Notes: generated from the sequence alone by a model not told the origin. DNA of 64,000 nt from Acidobacteriota bacterium (GCA_017307505.1 JAFKEE010000028.1:154661-218660), one strand, 5' to 3'; numbered from the stretch's first letter, positions 25,580 through 33,897 are shown. Numbers and translations are program-made.

Positions 25580-27844
25580 CTACTCGACCGGCGGCAGCAC
25601 GCGCTGGATCAGGTCCAGCAAATTGGGTTCGTCCGTCAAAAACAGGGTCATCTTCACGGCTTGTACTTTGCACGCCTGGGCCAATTCCGGGTCGATGTTC
25701 AGCAGGTCTTTCTCCGTCGTCAGGAGCAACTGCGAGCGCATCGCCAGCGGCTGAAGATCCTGTTCCGTGTAGTGATGGTGATCCGGAAACTCCCTGAAGA
25801 ACGAGATAGTTATGCCAAGTTCCTGAAGAGTTCGCTTGAAGCTCTCCGGCTGGCCCAGGCCGCAGAAGGCGCCGACGGTGGTGCCCTCCGGGATAGCCGG
25901 CGCCTCGGCGCGGGCGTGGGCCAGGGAGATCGGGACCTGCCGGTTGTGGCGACGGATCTCGTCGATCAGCCCCTGGTAGGTGCGGCCGGGTTCGGTGCGG
26001 GTGAGGACCACCGCCTGGGCCCGGTCCAGGGCAGAGAACGGCTCGCGCAGTGTGCCCCGCGGAGGCAGCCCGTTGCGATAGGGGTCGATTGCATCAATGA
26101 GGACGATGTCCAGATTGCGCCGCATGCGCCAGTGCTGGAACCCGTCGTCCAACACAATTACATCGAAGTTGTACAGTTTGGACAGCGCCCAGCGGGTGGC
26201 CTGCCGGTCCGCGCCGATGCCCAGCGCGGCGTGCCCGGCCCGCAGGATCAACTGGGCTTCCTCGCCTGTGCGTTCGACCGTGGCATGATCGCCCGGCAGG
26301 AGCGTGGTGACGGGTTCGGTGGTGGCTCGCTTATAGCCGCGGGTGAGTACCGCCGGACGGTGCCCAAGCTCCACCAGCCGTTCGCAAAGCCACAAAACGA
26401 AGGGGGTTTTGCCCGTTCCACCCATGGCCAGGTTGCCCACGCTGAGGACCGGCTGCGGCGGAAGGTCCACGCGGAAGTTCTTCAGGCGGCGATCGACTGC
26501 GACTCCGGCTCGCCACAGCCAGCCCAATGGGTTGAGGCCCGCCGGCCGGATTACGGCGGCATCATAGGCATGGACCACGGCCTGGACGGCGCGCCCGGTG
26601 GCTCCACGGCGTTCGTCGGAAAGACGGCGGCCCAACTCGCCGATGGAGCGGTCGTACAGCAGGCGGCCGACGGCGACAGCCAGATCCGCCGGATCCTGGA
26701 CGGTGACCACGGCGCCGGCGGCTCGGAAATCCGCGGCAATCTCGGAGAAGTTCTCCATGTGCGGGCCGGTGACCACGGGCACACCGAAGGCAGCGGGCTC
26801 CAGGATGTTGTGGCCGCCGCGGTGGGGGAAGGTTCCGCCCATGAAGACGACGTCGGCGACCCGGAACAACCCGCTTAATTCGCCAATGGTGTCCACCAGC
26901 AGGACCGGCGCCGGTTCCAGGTTCAGGGTAGAGCGCCGCTGGAACTGGATGCCGCGGGCCGTCAGTTTGGCGGCCGCCTCCTCGAACCGTTCCGGACGGC
27001 GGGGCACCAGGATGAGGAGCAGGCGCGGGAAGCGCTCCCTCAGTAATTCGAAACTGTCGAGGACAATGTCGTCTTCGTCGGGATCGCCCGGTTCGGCGGG
27101 CGGCATCGTGGAAGCCGCGATCCAGATTCGTTCGGGTTCGTTTTGTTTCAGCCAGTCGCGGACCACGGGAGCGATAGAGGTCGATTCCGGGTCAAAGTCA
27201 TACTTGAGGTTTCCTGAGGCAATTGCATGAGGAGCGCCGAGTTGTTCGTAACGGCCACTGGCAATTGCGTCCTGGGCGAGGATGGCATCGGGCCAGCCAA
27301 GAGCGGCCTGGAAGAACCAGCGGAACCGCAGGTACTTGGGCAGCGCCTTGTCGGAGATCCGCCCGTTGACGACCAGCAGCCGCGCTCCAGTCCGGCACGT
27401 ATCTCGATAGAGATTGGGCCAGATCTCGGTCTCCATGACGATGACGACCGAGGGCTTCAACGCGCGCAGGACCCGGCGGACCGCAAAGCGGTAATCGATG
27501 GGGGCATAGAAAACTCCGTCGGCGAGCCCGGCGAGTTTCTGCTCCGCCATAGCTCGCCCGGCCAGGGTGGTGCAGGAAACGTAGATCGGGGCGAAGGGTA
27601 ATTCCTGCTTGAGCCGTTGAAGCAACCCGACCGCTGTGATGGCCTCGCCGACGGAAACGGCGTGCAACCAGATGGCTCCGGGCACCGTCCGGTGCAGGGA
27701 GTCCGGCAGGAAGCCGAAGCGCTCCATCACCTTGTTGGAATAGGCGGCGTTCCGGTGGATGCGGAGCGCGAGATACAGTAGGAGAAATGGAAAGGCGAGG
27801 GCCTGTAGGGTCCAGTAGAGGAGATAAATGAGTTTGGCCCGCAA
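25580..27844 (-). CDS. Fused Kdo transferase (WaaA) and tetraacyldisaccharide 4'-kinase (LpxK)
   Basis: One continuous frame encodes two consecutive lipid A pathway enzymes. The N-terminal 410 residues match WaaA/KdtA: a membrane anchor (LIYLLYWTLQALAFPFLLLY), the HAVSVGEA motif with the catalytic Glu (E67 from this start), METEIWPN, and GNLKYDF plus GGHNILEPAAFGVPVV. The C-terminal part (about 435-754) matches LpxK: VLSVGNLAMGGTGKTPFVLWL with the P-loop, RGYKR, DDGFQHWRM, and a TTEKDLLNI tail. LpxK makes lipid IVA and WaaA adds Kdo to it, so the fusion joins adjacent reactions on the inner membrane. Start is uncertain: TTG 27844 has AGGGG ahead and still overlaps the divergent gene by 17 bases; a GTG at 27904 gives 20 more residues. 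Confidence 0.92.
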   Translation of the reverse strand: MRAKLIYLLYWTLQALAFPFLLLYLALRIHRNAAYSNKVMERFGFLPDSLHRTVPGAIWLHAVSVGEAITAVGLLQRLKQELPFAPIYVSCTTLAGRAMAEQKLAGLADGVFYAPIDYRFAVRRVLRALKPSVVIVMETEIWPNLYRDTCRTGARLLVVNGRISDKALPKYLRFRWFFQAALGWPDAILAQDAIASGRYEQLGAPHAIASGNLKYDFDPESTSIAPVVRDWLKQNEPERIWIAASTMPPAEPGDPDEDDIVLDSFELLRERFPRLLLILVPRRPERFEEAAAKLTARGIQFQRRSTLNLEPAPVLLVDTIGELSGLFRVADVVFMGGTFPHRGGHNILEPAAFGVPVVTGPHMENFSEIAADFRAAGAVVTVQDPADLAVAVGRLLYDRSIGELGRRLSDERRGATGRAVQAVVHAYDAAVIRPAGLNPLGWLWRAGVAVDRRLKNFRVDLPPQPVLSVGNLAMGGTGKTPFVLWLCERLVELGHRPAVLTRGYKRATTEPVTTLLPGDHATVERTGEEAQLILRAGHAALGIGADRQATRWALSKLYNFDVIVLDDGFQHWRMRRNLDIVLIDAIDPYRNGLPPRGTLREPFSALDRAQAVVLTRTEPGRTYQGLIDEIRRHNRQVPISLAHARAEAPAIPEGTTVGAFCGLGQPESFKRTLQELGITISFFREFPDHHHYTEQDLQPLAMRSQLLLTTEKDLLNIDPELAQACKVQAVKMTLFLTDEPNLLDLIQRVLPPVE

Positions 27845-28436
27845 ACCCCTGATTTTAGCCCTTTGTGGAGTCGCCGCGGCGGCTTTCCTGCTGGCACAGA
27901 GCACTTTTAAACATGGTCCGGCGTCGTCCTACCCGTCCGTGCAGACCATTGGGAAGCTGAAAATCGCCGCCGTGCGTTATGAGAGCGATACGGATACGAA
28001 GCAGGCGTTCGGCAAGGTGAACCCCAATGAGTATGGGGTTTTGCCAGTCCTGCTAATCTTCGAAAACACAGGCGAGCAGACACTCCTGCTGGACCGGATG
28101 AAGGTCGCCTACCAGTATCCCGGCAACGAAGTGCTGCCGATGGCGGCCACCGACCTGCCTTATCTGATGGGGGTGAAGCGGCCCGGGTCCGGGCCGAAGT
28201 ATCCGGTGCCGATCCCTCTGCCGAAGAAGAAGAATCCGCTGTCGGCGATTGAACTGCAGACGCGGGCGTTTGGGGCGAAGTCGATCATCAAAAACGATAG
28301 CGCGTCCGGATTCTTTTACTTCGAGACGCGCTATCGCAAGAGTGCGGTGATCTATATCACCGGCATCCGGGAAGCGATCACCAACAAAGAGGTGTTCTTC
28401 GCCGAAGTGCCGTTGGACGAGCCGACGCCGGAGTAA
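27828..28436 (+). CDS. Secreted protein of unknown function
   Basis: A 202-residue exported protein. Residues 1-24 are a signal peptide (LILALCGVAAAAFLLAQS). The remainder is beta-rich, with a bounded domain around VLPVLLIFENTGEQTLLLDRMKVAYQ that resembles the small immunoglobulin-like folds of other secreted proteins, then a proline- and lysine-rich loop (IPLPKKKNPLS). No family recognised. A very good Shine-Dalgarno (GAGGAG) lies five to six bases before the ATG, which fixes this start and argues for a shorter start of the overlapping divergent WaaA-LpxK gene. Confidence 0.7.
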   Translation: MSLARKPLILALCGVAAAAFLLAQSTFKHGPASSYPSVQTIGKLKIAAVRYESDTDTKQAFGKVNPNEYGVLPVLLIFENTGEQTLLLDRMKVAYQYPGNEVLPMAATDLPYLMGVKRPGSGPKYPVPIPLPKKKNPLSAIELQTRAFGAKSIIKNDSASGFFYFETRYRKSAVIYITGIREAITNKEVFFAEVPLDEPTPE

Positions 28437-28438
28437 GC

Positions 28439-29257
28439 CTACTTCTTGGCGGGCGTCGTCGCGGCCGGAGCCTTGGTGGCGGGGGCCTTGGTCGCTGGAG
28501 CCTTCGTGGCCGGAGTACCCGTGGCGGGCGCCTTGGTGGCCGGAGCTTTCGTCGCCGGGGCCTTGGTCGCGGGCCGGGCGGCAGGCGCGGCCGGGGCGAG
28601 CATCACGCCGCCGGGCGGCACGGGGCCGACGCGTTCAAATGTGACCTTCGCGATCACGACGGGCGTCGCGGGCTTCTCGCCCATCTTCGGCACGCGCGTC
28701 ACTTTGGTGACCACATCCTGGCCTTCCACTACCTGACCAAAGATGGTGTGCTTGCCATTCAGGTGCGGAGTAGGCGCATCGGTGATGAAGAACTGGCAGG
28801 AGCCCGTACCGAGACCGGCATTAGCCATCGCCAGGCGGCCGGGGATATCGAACTTCAGCGTGGGATGGAACTCATCCTTGATCACATCGGTTTCGCCCAT
28901 TCCCGTGCCGGTGGGGTCACCGCCCTGGATCATGAAGCCGGGAATGACGCGATGAAACGTCAGGCCGTTGTAGAGGGGCCGGCGGACGCGGGCGCCTGTT
29001 TTCGGGTCGGTCCAGAGCTTGCGGCCCAGGGCGAGATCCACGAAGTTCTTCACGGTGACCGGCGATTCGGTTTCGTACATCTTCATGACGACGGTGCCGA
29101 AGGGCTGCCCGCCCTGCGTGATCTGAATGGTGGTGTAGAGGCCATTTTCCCGCGCGGGCTTAGGGGCGGCGGGGGCTGCGGCGGTCGGGGCCGGAGTCTG
29201 TGCGGCAAGCGCGCCAGCCAGGGCCAAGGTCGAAAAAAGGGCTGAGAACATCCTCAT
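28439..29257 (-). CDS. Secreted cyclophilin-type peptidyl-prolyl isomerase with ATKAP repeat tail
   Basis: Catalyses proline cis-trans isomerisation, here in the envelope. From the ATG at 29257 the protein is 272 residues: signal peptide (MFSALFSTLALAGALAAQ), an Ala/Pro-rich linker, then the cyclophilin domain (about 40-200) with YNGLTFHRVIPGFMIQGGDP, SQFFIT-type SCQFFITDAPTP and HLNGKHTIFGQVVEG. The tail after about residue 225 is a low-complexity array of Ala-Thr-Lys-Ala-Pro units, probably a flexible, positively charged linker or wall-association tail. An upstream start adds 22 residues without signal character. Confidence 0.9.
   Translation of the reverse strand: MRMFSALFSTLALAGALAAQTPAPTAAAPAAPKPARENGLYTTIQITQGGQPFGTVVMKMYETESPVTVKNFVDLALGRKLWTDPKTGARVRRPLYNGLTFHRVIPGFMIQGGDPTGTGMGETDVIKDEFHPTLKFDIPGRLAMANAGLGTGSCQFFITDAPTPHLNGKHTIFGQVVEGQDVVTKVTRVPKMGEKPATPVVIAKVTFERVGPVPPGGVMLAPAAPAARPATKAPATKAPATKAPATGTPATKAPATKAPATKAPAATTPAKK
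28447..28578 (-). repeat. 15-bp in-frame tandem repeat (ATKAP units) in the cyclophilin tail
   Basis: The 3' end of the cyclophilin gene is made of near-identical 15-bp units that encode Ala-Thr-Lys-Ala-Pro, with two variant units (GTP, AATTP). Copy number could vary by slippage. Confidence 0.75.
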
Positions 29258-29371
29258 ACTCCCATCGTACCAACGCGGTGCAAGGGGAATTGGCAGGTTC
29301 ACGGGCGTTTTTCCAGTATTCATGGCGGCGTCACGCCGGATTCAAACACAAAGGCTAGCTTGTCGGGGTAG

Positions 29372-31078
29372 ATGCAGCCTACACCCGTCTTTCAAAGCGC
29401 CCTGCGGCGGTTCGCTCCGGAACCGGTGGCCGGAGCGCTGGGCAAGCTACTTCAGCTCGAACGCCTGGAGGAGGTGGTTCGAGGTGTGCGCGCGCGGCAG
29501 AACGCGGGGGCGTTTCCAGAGGAGATGCTGCGCGCGCTGGGGGTGACCATCCGGGTGGAGCCCGCGGATCTGGCTCGCATTCCAACCACGGGTCCGCTGG
29601 TGGTGGTGGCGAATCATCCGTATGGCCTGATTGAGGGGGCGGTGCTGCAGGCGATGCTGGCCCGGGTGCGGCCCGATGCCCGGCTGCTGGCGAATTCGCT
29701 GCTGGGCATGGTGCCGGAACTGCGAGCGAGTCTGATTCTGGTGGATCCGTTTGGAGGAGCGGCGTGGGAGAATGCCCGGGGCATGCGCGAGGCGCGGCAG
29801 TGGCTGCGCGGAGGCGGCGCGCTGATCGTGTTTCCCGCCGGGGAGGTCTCGCATGCCGGTTGGGGGCAGCGGGCGATTGTGGACCCGCCCTGGAATGAGG
29901 GGGCGGTGCGGCTGGCGCGGCAGTGCGGGGCTCCGGTGGTGCCGGTCTACTTCGCGGGTTGCAACAGCGCGTTGTTCCAGATTGCGGGGCTGGTGCATCC
30001 GCGGTTGCGGACTGCCCTGTTGCCGCATGAGTTGTTGAACAAGCGGGACCGGGAGATTGAGGCGCGAGTCGGCCACGCCGTGAGCAGTGAAGATCACTCG
30101 ACGGCGGAGCTGCGGCGTCGGACCTACTGGCTGGCGGAGCGCAAACCGGAGAAGCCGATGGCCGTTCGGCGTATGCAACCGGTGGGCGCAGCGGTGCCCG
30201 CGGATTGGATGGAGCGGGAGTTGACCGCCCTGGCAGCGGAGCGCCTGCTGGCCAGCGCGGGCGCGTTCCGGGTGTATTGCGTTCAGGCCAGCGAAGTTCC
30301 CATGACGCTGCGCGAAGTGGGGCGGCTGCGCGAGGCGAGTTTCCGGGCCGCGGGGGAGGGCACGGGGCGGCCGTACGATCTGGATCGATTCGACTCCTGG
30401 TACGACCATCTGGTTCTCTGGCACGCGGAGAAGCGGCAGGTGGCGGGCGCTTACCGGTTGTGCGGGGCCGATGCCGGCAAGGAGCTCTACACTTCAACGC
30501 TGTTTCGATTCAGTGAAGCGTTCTTCCACCGTCTGGGTCCGGCGCTGGAGCTGGGGCGGTCGTTTGTTGCGCCGGAGTTTCAACGCGGTTTCCAACCGCT
30601 CCTGCTGTTGTGGAAGGCGATTGGACAGTATGTGGTGGCACGCCCGCGGTACCGGTTCCTGTTCGGTCCGGTGAGTGTGAGTGCCGACTACTGTCCCGCG
30701 TCGCGGGGGCTACTGGCGCGATTCCTGGCGGACAACTGTTTCGACGGGCAGCTTTCGCAGTGGACGGCGGCGCGGTCGCCGTATCGCGGGAAGCCGTCGC
30801 CGGACTGGCCGCGGCCGGCCGGTGTCGACGACCTGGACCGCCTGATCCGCGAACTGGAGCCGGACGGCAAGGGAGTACCGGTGCTGGTGCGGCAGTACCT
30901 GAAGCTGGGCGGCAAGCTGTGCGGGTTCCACCTGGATCGCGGGTTTGGCGATTGCCTGGACGGGCTGATCGTAGTGGATCTGGAACGCTGCGAGCAGAAG
31001 CAGCTGGAGCGGTACCTGGGGCGGGCCGGAGCACGAGCGGTGGCAGAGCGTGCTCACTCCGTAGCGGGGGTGGTGTAA
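29372..31078 (+). CDS. olsF: Bifunctional OlsF-like acyltransferase (lyso-lipid acyltransferase plus GNAT/hemolysin domain)
   Basis: A 568-residue fusion. The N-terminal half (about 60-235) is a PlsC/OlsA-type acyltransferase: VVVANHPYGLIEG is the HxxxxD-like block, FPAGEVSH the second block. The C-terminal half (about 285-560) is a hemolysin/OlsB-type GNAT: DLDRFDSWYDHLVLW, then GAYRL, ELGRSFVAPEFQRG and LFGPVSVSADY are recognisable. This two-domain order is that of OlsF, which makes ornithine lipids by N-acylating ornithine and then O-acylating lyso-ornithine lipid. The domains support the role; the substrate (ornithine, glycine or another amine) is inferred. It is followed seven bases later by an unknown gene. 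Confidence 0.8.
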   Translation: MQPTPVFQSALRRFAPEPVAGALGKLLQLERLEEVVRGVRARQNAGAFPEEMLRALGVTIRVEPADLARIPTTGPLVVVANHPYGLIEGAVLQAMLARVRPDARLLANSLLGMVPELRASLILVDPFGGAAWENARGMREARQWLRGGGALIVFPAGEVSHAGWGQRAIVDPPWNEGAVRLARQCGAPVVPVYFAGCNSALFQIAGLVHPRLRTALLPHELLNKRDREIEARVGHAVSSEDHSTAELRRRTYWLAERKPEKPMAVRRMQPVGAAVPADWMERELTALAAERLLASAGAFRVYCVQASEVPMTLREVGRLREASFRAAGEGTGRPYDLDRFDSWYDHLVLWHAEKRQVAGAYRLCGADAGKELYTSTLFRFSEAFFHRLGPALELGRSFVAPEFQRGFQPLLLLWKAIGQYVVARPRYRFLFGPVSVSADYCPASRGLLARFLADNCFDGQLSQWTAARSPYRGKPSPDWPRPAGVDDLDRLIRELEPDGKGVPVLVRQYLKLGGKLCGFHLDRGFGDCLDGLIVVDLERCEQKQLERYLGRAGARAVAERAHSVAGVV

Positions 31079-31085
31079 TGGCGCC

Positions 31086-31982
31086 ATGGAACTCGTGCTT
31101 GAAGACCTGGCGCAACATGGCCTGTGGCTGATCGGGCCGGGTTCATCCCATTTCGATCAGTGGTTGGCGGAGATTCTGCATCTCGGGCAGGATCGCGGCC
31201 GTGACTGGCGGGATTCGTCGAGCAGGGGCATCGACTACGAGAGCGAGCGGCAGGGTTCCGCGATTCTGGTGAACGGGAGCGGGCGGGATATTGCCGAGAT
31301 AGCGTTTCACTGGCGTTTTCAAAGGAAAGACTTGATTCAGTCCACGAGGATTGGGGGGCTGGGTATGGGGATGGTTCCCGGTCTGCTACTGCCCTTCGGG
31401 TTGGGAGAAACGGAGCTAGCCGGCCTTCGGGACAGGTTCTCGATCAAGGCCGGATCGAAACGATACGTCGTCGCGGGACGAATCCTGGGCGATAACTCTG
31501 ATGTGGCGCCGGCTCCGACTTCGGGATGGATAGGGTCGGTGACCAGTGAGGGGCGCGTCGATAGGCATCCTATGGATTGGAGCGTGATCCGCTCCACGAC
31601 GCTCAGCCTGGATGGTGTGTTCTTCGTGGACGGCGGGTTTGTTGGGCCCGACCAGGCCGGCCTCTGGGCCAAGACCACCGGTGCCGCTAGGATCCATACG
31701 GAGATGGCGCGGCTTGCGTTTGAGGGGCGGGCGCGTGGCGACTCCGCGGAGATGATCTTCGCGCGGTTATCGGAGGCGACGAGCGCACCGGTAGACCCTT
31801 TGTCCCCACCGCCCCCTTCGTCACCACACATTCGGATCGGCTTCGAAGCGCCCGCCCGCCCCGAGTCTATCGAGGCGGCGCATAGGGTGGCCATGATGCG
31901 GCAATACTACGGCGACGAGGCGACCCTGGACCGTCTGGCGTCGTGGCATGGCACCGTCCTGCCTCATTTCCGGCGCCTTTGA
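31086..31982 (+). CDS. Hypothetical protein
   Basis: A 298-residue protein I do not recognise. There is no signal peptide or clear membrane helix. The first 130 residues have alternating hydrophobic strands (IAEIAFHWRFQ, GLGMGMVPGLLLPFGLG) and the middle contains VFFVDGGFVGPDQAGLWAKTT. A Pro/Ser stretch (PLSPPPPSSPHI) precedes a helical C-terminus. Codon use looks ordinary. It lies seven bases after olsF and 12 before the KDPG aldolase, so it is probably in the same operon. Confidence 0.6.
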   Translation: MELVLEDLAQHGLWLIGPGSSHFDQWLAEILHLGQDRGRDWRDSSSRGIDYESERQGSAILVNGSGRDIAEIAFHWRFQRKDLIQSTRIGGLGMGMVPGLLLPFGLGETELAGLRDRFSIKAGSKRYVVAGRILGDNSDVAPAPTSGWIGSVTSEGRVDRHPMDWSVIRSTTLSLDGVFFVDGGFVGPDQAGLWAKTTGAARIHTEMARLAFEGRARGDSAEMIFARLSEATSAPVDPLSPPPPSSPHIRIGFEAPARPESIEAAHRVAMMRQYYGDEATLDRLASWHGTVLPHFRRL

Positions 31983-31994
31983 TACATTGAATAC

Positions 31995-32654
31995 ATGAAA
32001 AAAGAGAGTATCCTCTCCGCAATGCTAGAGATCGGCATCGTTCCGGTCGTTCGTACTCCTACCGCTGACAGCGCCTACAAGGCGATCGAGGCCATTTATC
32101 AGGGCGGAATCCGCGCGGCCGAAGTGACGATGACGGTGCCCGGCGCGGTGAAGGTGCTTGAGAAGCTGGCCGATGAATTCGGCGACAAGATGGTGCTGGG
32201 TGCGGGTACGGTGCTGGACCCCGAAACGGCACGCATCTGCATGCTGGCCGGGGCGCAGTTCTTCGTGACGCCGGCATTGAACCTGAAGACGATCGAGATG
32301 GCTCAGCGCTATTCGCGGCCCATCTGTCCCGGCGCGCTGACGCCGACCGAAGTGCTGGCTGCGTGGCAGGCCGGTGCGGATATCGTCAAGGTGTTCCCGT
32401 GCGACAACGTGGGTGGCGCGAAGTACATCAAGGCCCTGAAGGGACCGTTCCCGCAGATCGAAATGATTCCCACCGGCGGTGTGAGCCTGACGACGGCCGG
32501 CGATTTCCTGAAGGCGGGCGCCTGCGCCGTGGCTGTCGGCGGCGAATTGGTGGATGCGAAGACCATCAAGGCAGGGACGTACGAAGTGTTCACCGAGCGA
32601 GCGCAGCAGTTCCTGGAAGTGGTGGCGAAGGCGCGCGCGGAGATGGGGAAATAG
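31995..32654 (+). CDS. eda: 2-keto-3-deoxy-6-phosphogluconate / 4-hydroxy-2-oxoglutarate aldolase
   Basis: Class I aldolase of the Entner-Doudoroff pathway, cytoplasmic. The 219-residue TIM barrel has the family fingerprint: GIVPVVRT near the start, the catalytic Glu in RAAEVTMTV, GAGTVLDPETA, the Schiff-base lysine in ADIVKVFPCDNVGG (about residue 133) and MIPTGGVS. Length is normal. It closes an apparent olsF-unknown-eda unit and is followed by the heptamer repeats rather than a conventional terminator. Confidence 0.93.
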   Translation: MKKESILSAMLEIGIVPVVRTPTADSAYKAIEAIYQGGIRAAEVTMTVPGAVKVLEKLADEFGDKMVLGAGTVLDPETARICMLAGAQFFVTPALNLKTIEMAQRYSRPICPGALTPTEVLAAWQAGADIVKVFPCDNVGGAKYIKALKGPFPQIEMIPTGGVSLTTAGDFLKAGACAVAVGGELVDAKTIKAGTYEVFTERAQQFLEVVAKARAEMGK

Positions 32655-32683
32655 CTTTCAGCGATCAGCCGTCAGCTTTCAGC
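32655..32683 (-). repeat. GCTGANN heptamer array, inverted (four units)
   Basis: Read on the minus strand: GCTGAAA, GCTGACG, GCTGATC, GCTGAAA, starting one base after the eda stop. It is the opposite orientation of the longer array at 32841-32931, so the pair could fold into a large hairpin around the 157 bases between them. Confidence 0.8.
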
Positions 32684-32840
32684 GCCCGGAGCATGGCCGG
32701 AGCTGGGTGCTGGCGGCTGTTGCTTTTTGGGGCATCCGCGGGCGGGGTCAGGGGACCCCGCGCGGACCTGGGGGTCCGCCGTCCCGTTGATTGGGGCTTT
32801 CCAGTCGAGTCTGGGGCCTTGTCGGATTGTGGATGTCGGC
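32684..32840. other. Sequence between the inverted heptamer arrays
   Basis: No credible gene. It contains GGGGTCAGGGGACCCC and GACCTGGGGGTCC around 32744-32775, G-rich blocks that can pair with each other. The arrangement (inverted repeats, GC-rich core) resembles a REP/BIME-like or non-autonomous mobile unit, but no terminal target duplication was established. Confidence 0.4.
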
Positions 32841-32931
32841 GCTGACAGCTGATCGCTGATCGCTGAAAGCTGACAGCTGAGAGCTGATCACTGAAAGCTG
32901 ACAGCTGACAGCTGATCGCTGAAAGCTCACA
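32841..32931 (+). repeat. GCTGANN heptamer array (13 units)
   Basis: Thirteen consecutive 7-bp units in perfect register, from GCTGACA at 32841 to GCTCACA ending at 32931. Eleven begin GCTGA; one reads ACTGAAA and the last GCTCACA. The two variable positions are mostly CA, TC, AA or GA. It can be translated in an open frame (repeated Gln-Leu-Ser-Ala) but that is a by-product of the 7-bp repeat, not a gene. Confidence 0.9.
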
Positions 32932-33025
32932 AGTTACTTCCGCAACCTTTTCGCTCTCCCCCCGCTCCGCCGCTGCACCATCCCGGATTGGTATGGTATT
33001 GTCTCCTCATCGACTGGGAGGTCCC

Positions 33026-33886
33026 ATGAAACGACGCACGTTCCTGAAAACAGGCGCTAGCGCAGTCAGTCTGAGCGCTTTTCCGTACCACCTTTTTGCG
33101 GGTACCACACAGAAACTGGCCAGCGATGTCGTCACGCTGGGCCCCCGTAAGATCAAACTCAGCCGGCTGGCCATGGGCACCGGTACCAACGGCGCGGGCG
33201 GTAGCTCGAACCAGACCAAGAAACTGGGTCTCGAAGGCGTCGCCAATATGATGCGGGCGGCCGTCGACAACGGCATCAACTTCTGGGATTCCGCCGATCA
33301 GTATGGCACCCACGCCCACCTCAAGGAAGCTCTCAAGAAGACGCCGCGCGAGAAGGTCGTCATCATGTCCAAGACGCACGCTTCCACCGAAGCGGAGATG
33401 AAGTCGGACATCGACCGGTTCCGCCGCGAGATCGGCACCGACTACATCGACATCCTGCTGCTGCACTGCATGATGGACGCCGACTGGCCCAATCGCAAGA
33501 AAGGCGCCATGGAGTACATCAGCCAGCTGCAGGAGCGCGGCATCGTCCGCACCAAGGGCGTTAGCTGCCACACCATGGGCGCGCTGAAGGCTTCCGCCGC
33601 TTCGCCCTGGGTCGAGGTTGACCTGGCCCGGTTGAACCCGGCCGGCGTCGCCATGGACGCTTCGCCCGCCGAAGTGATCCCGGTTCTGAAGCAGATGAAG
33701 GCTTCCGGCAAGGGCATCATCGGCATGAAGATCTTCGGGGCAGGGAAGCTGCGCAACAAGACCGACGAGTGTCTGCAGTATGCCCTGTCGCAGGATGTGC
33801 TCGACTGCTTCACCATCGGCAGCGAGAACGTCAACGAGATGCTGGAACTGACGAAGAAGATCCCGGCCGCCAGCACACGCGGCTAA
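33026..33886 (+). CDS. Tat-exported aldo/keto reductase
   Basis: An AKR superfamily oxidoreductase with an export signal. From ATG 33026 (GGGAGG five bases ahead) the 286-residue protein begins MKRRTFLKTGASAVSLSAF, a twin-arginine signal (RRTFLK plus hydrophobic stretch). The catalytic residues are Asp/Tyr in FWDSADQYGTH, Lys in VIMSKTHAS and His in IDILLLHCM. Tat export implies folding with bound cofactor before secretion. Substrate unknown; similar proteins are common in Acidobacteria and Planctomycetes near sugar metabolism genes. A strong terminator follows. Confidence 0.87.
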   Translation: MKRRTFLKTGASAVSLSAFPYHLFAGTTQKLASDVVTLGPRKIKLSRLAMGTGTNGAGGSSNQTKKLGLEGVANMMRAAVDNGINFWDSADQYGTHAHLKEALKKTPREKVVIMSKTHASTEAEMKSDIDRFRREIGTDYIDILLLHCMMDADWPNRKKGAMEYISQLQERGIVRTKGVSCHTMGALKASAASPWVEVDLARLNPAGVAMDASPAEVIPVLKQMKASGKGIIGMKIFGAGKLRNKTDECLQYALSQDVLDCFTIGSENVNEMLELTKKIPAASTRG

Positions 33887-33897
33887 CGAAAACAAAG

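Noticed and set aside
32748..32930. Short open frame through the heptamer array (Gln-Leu-Ser-Ala repeats)
   Set aside because: The coding potential is a consequence of the 7-bp repeat being open in this frame; no ribosome-binding site.
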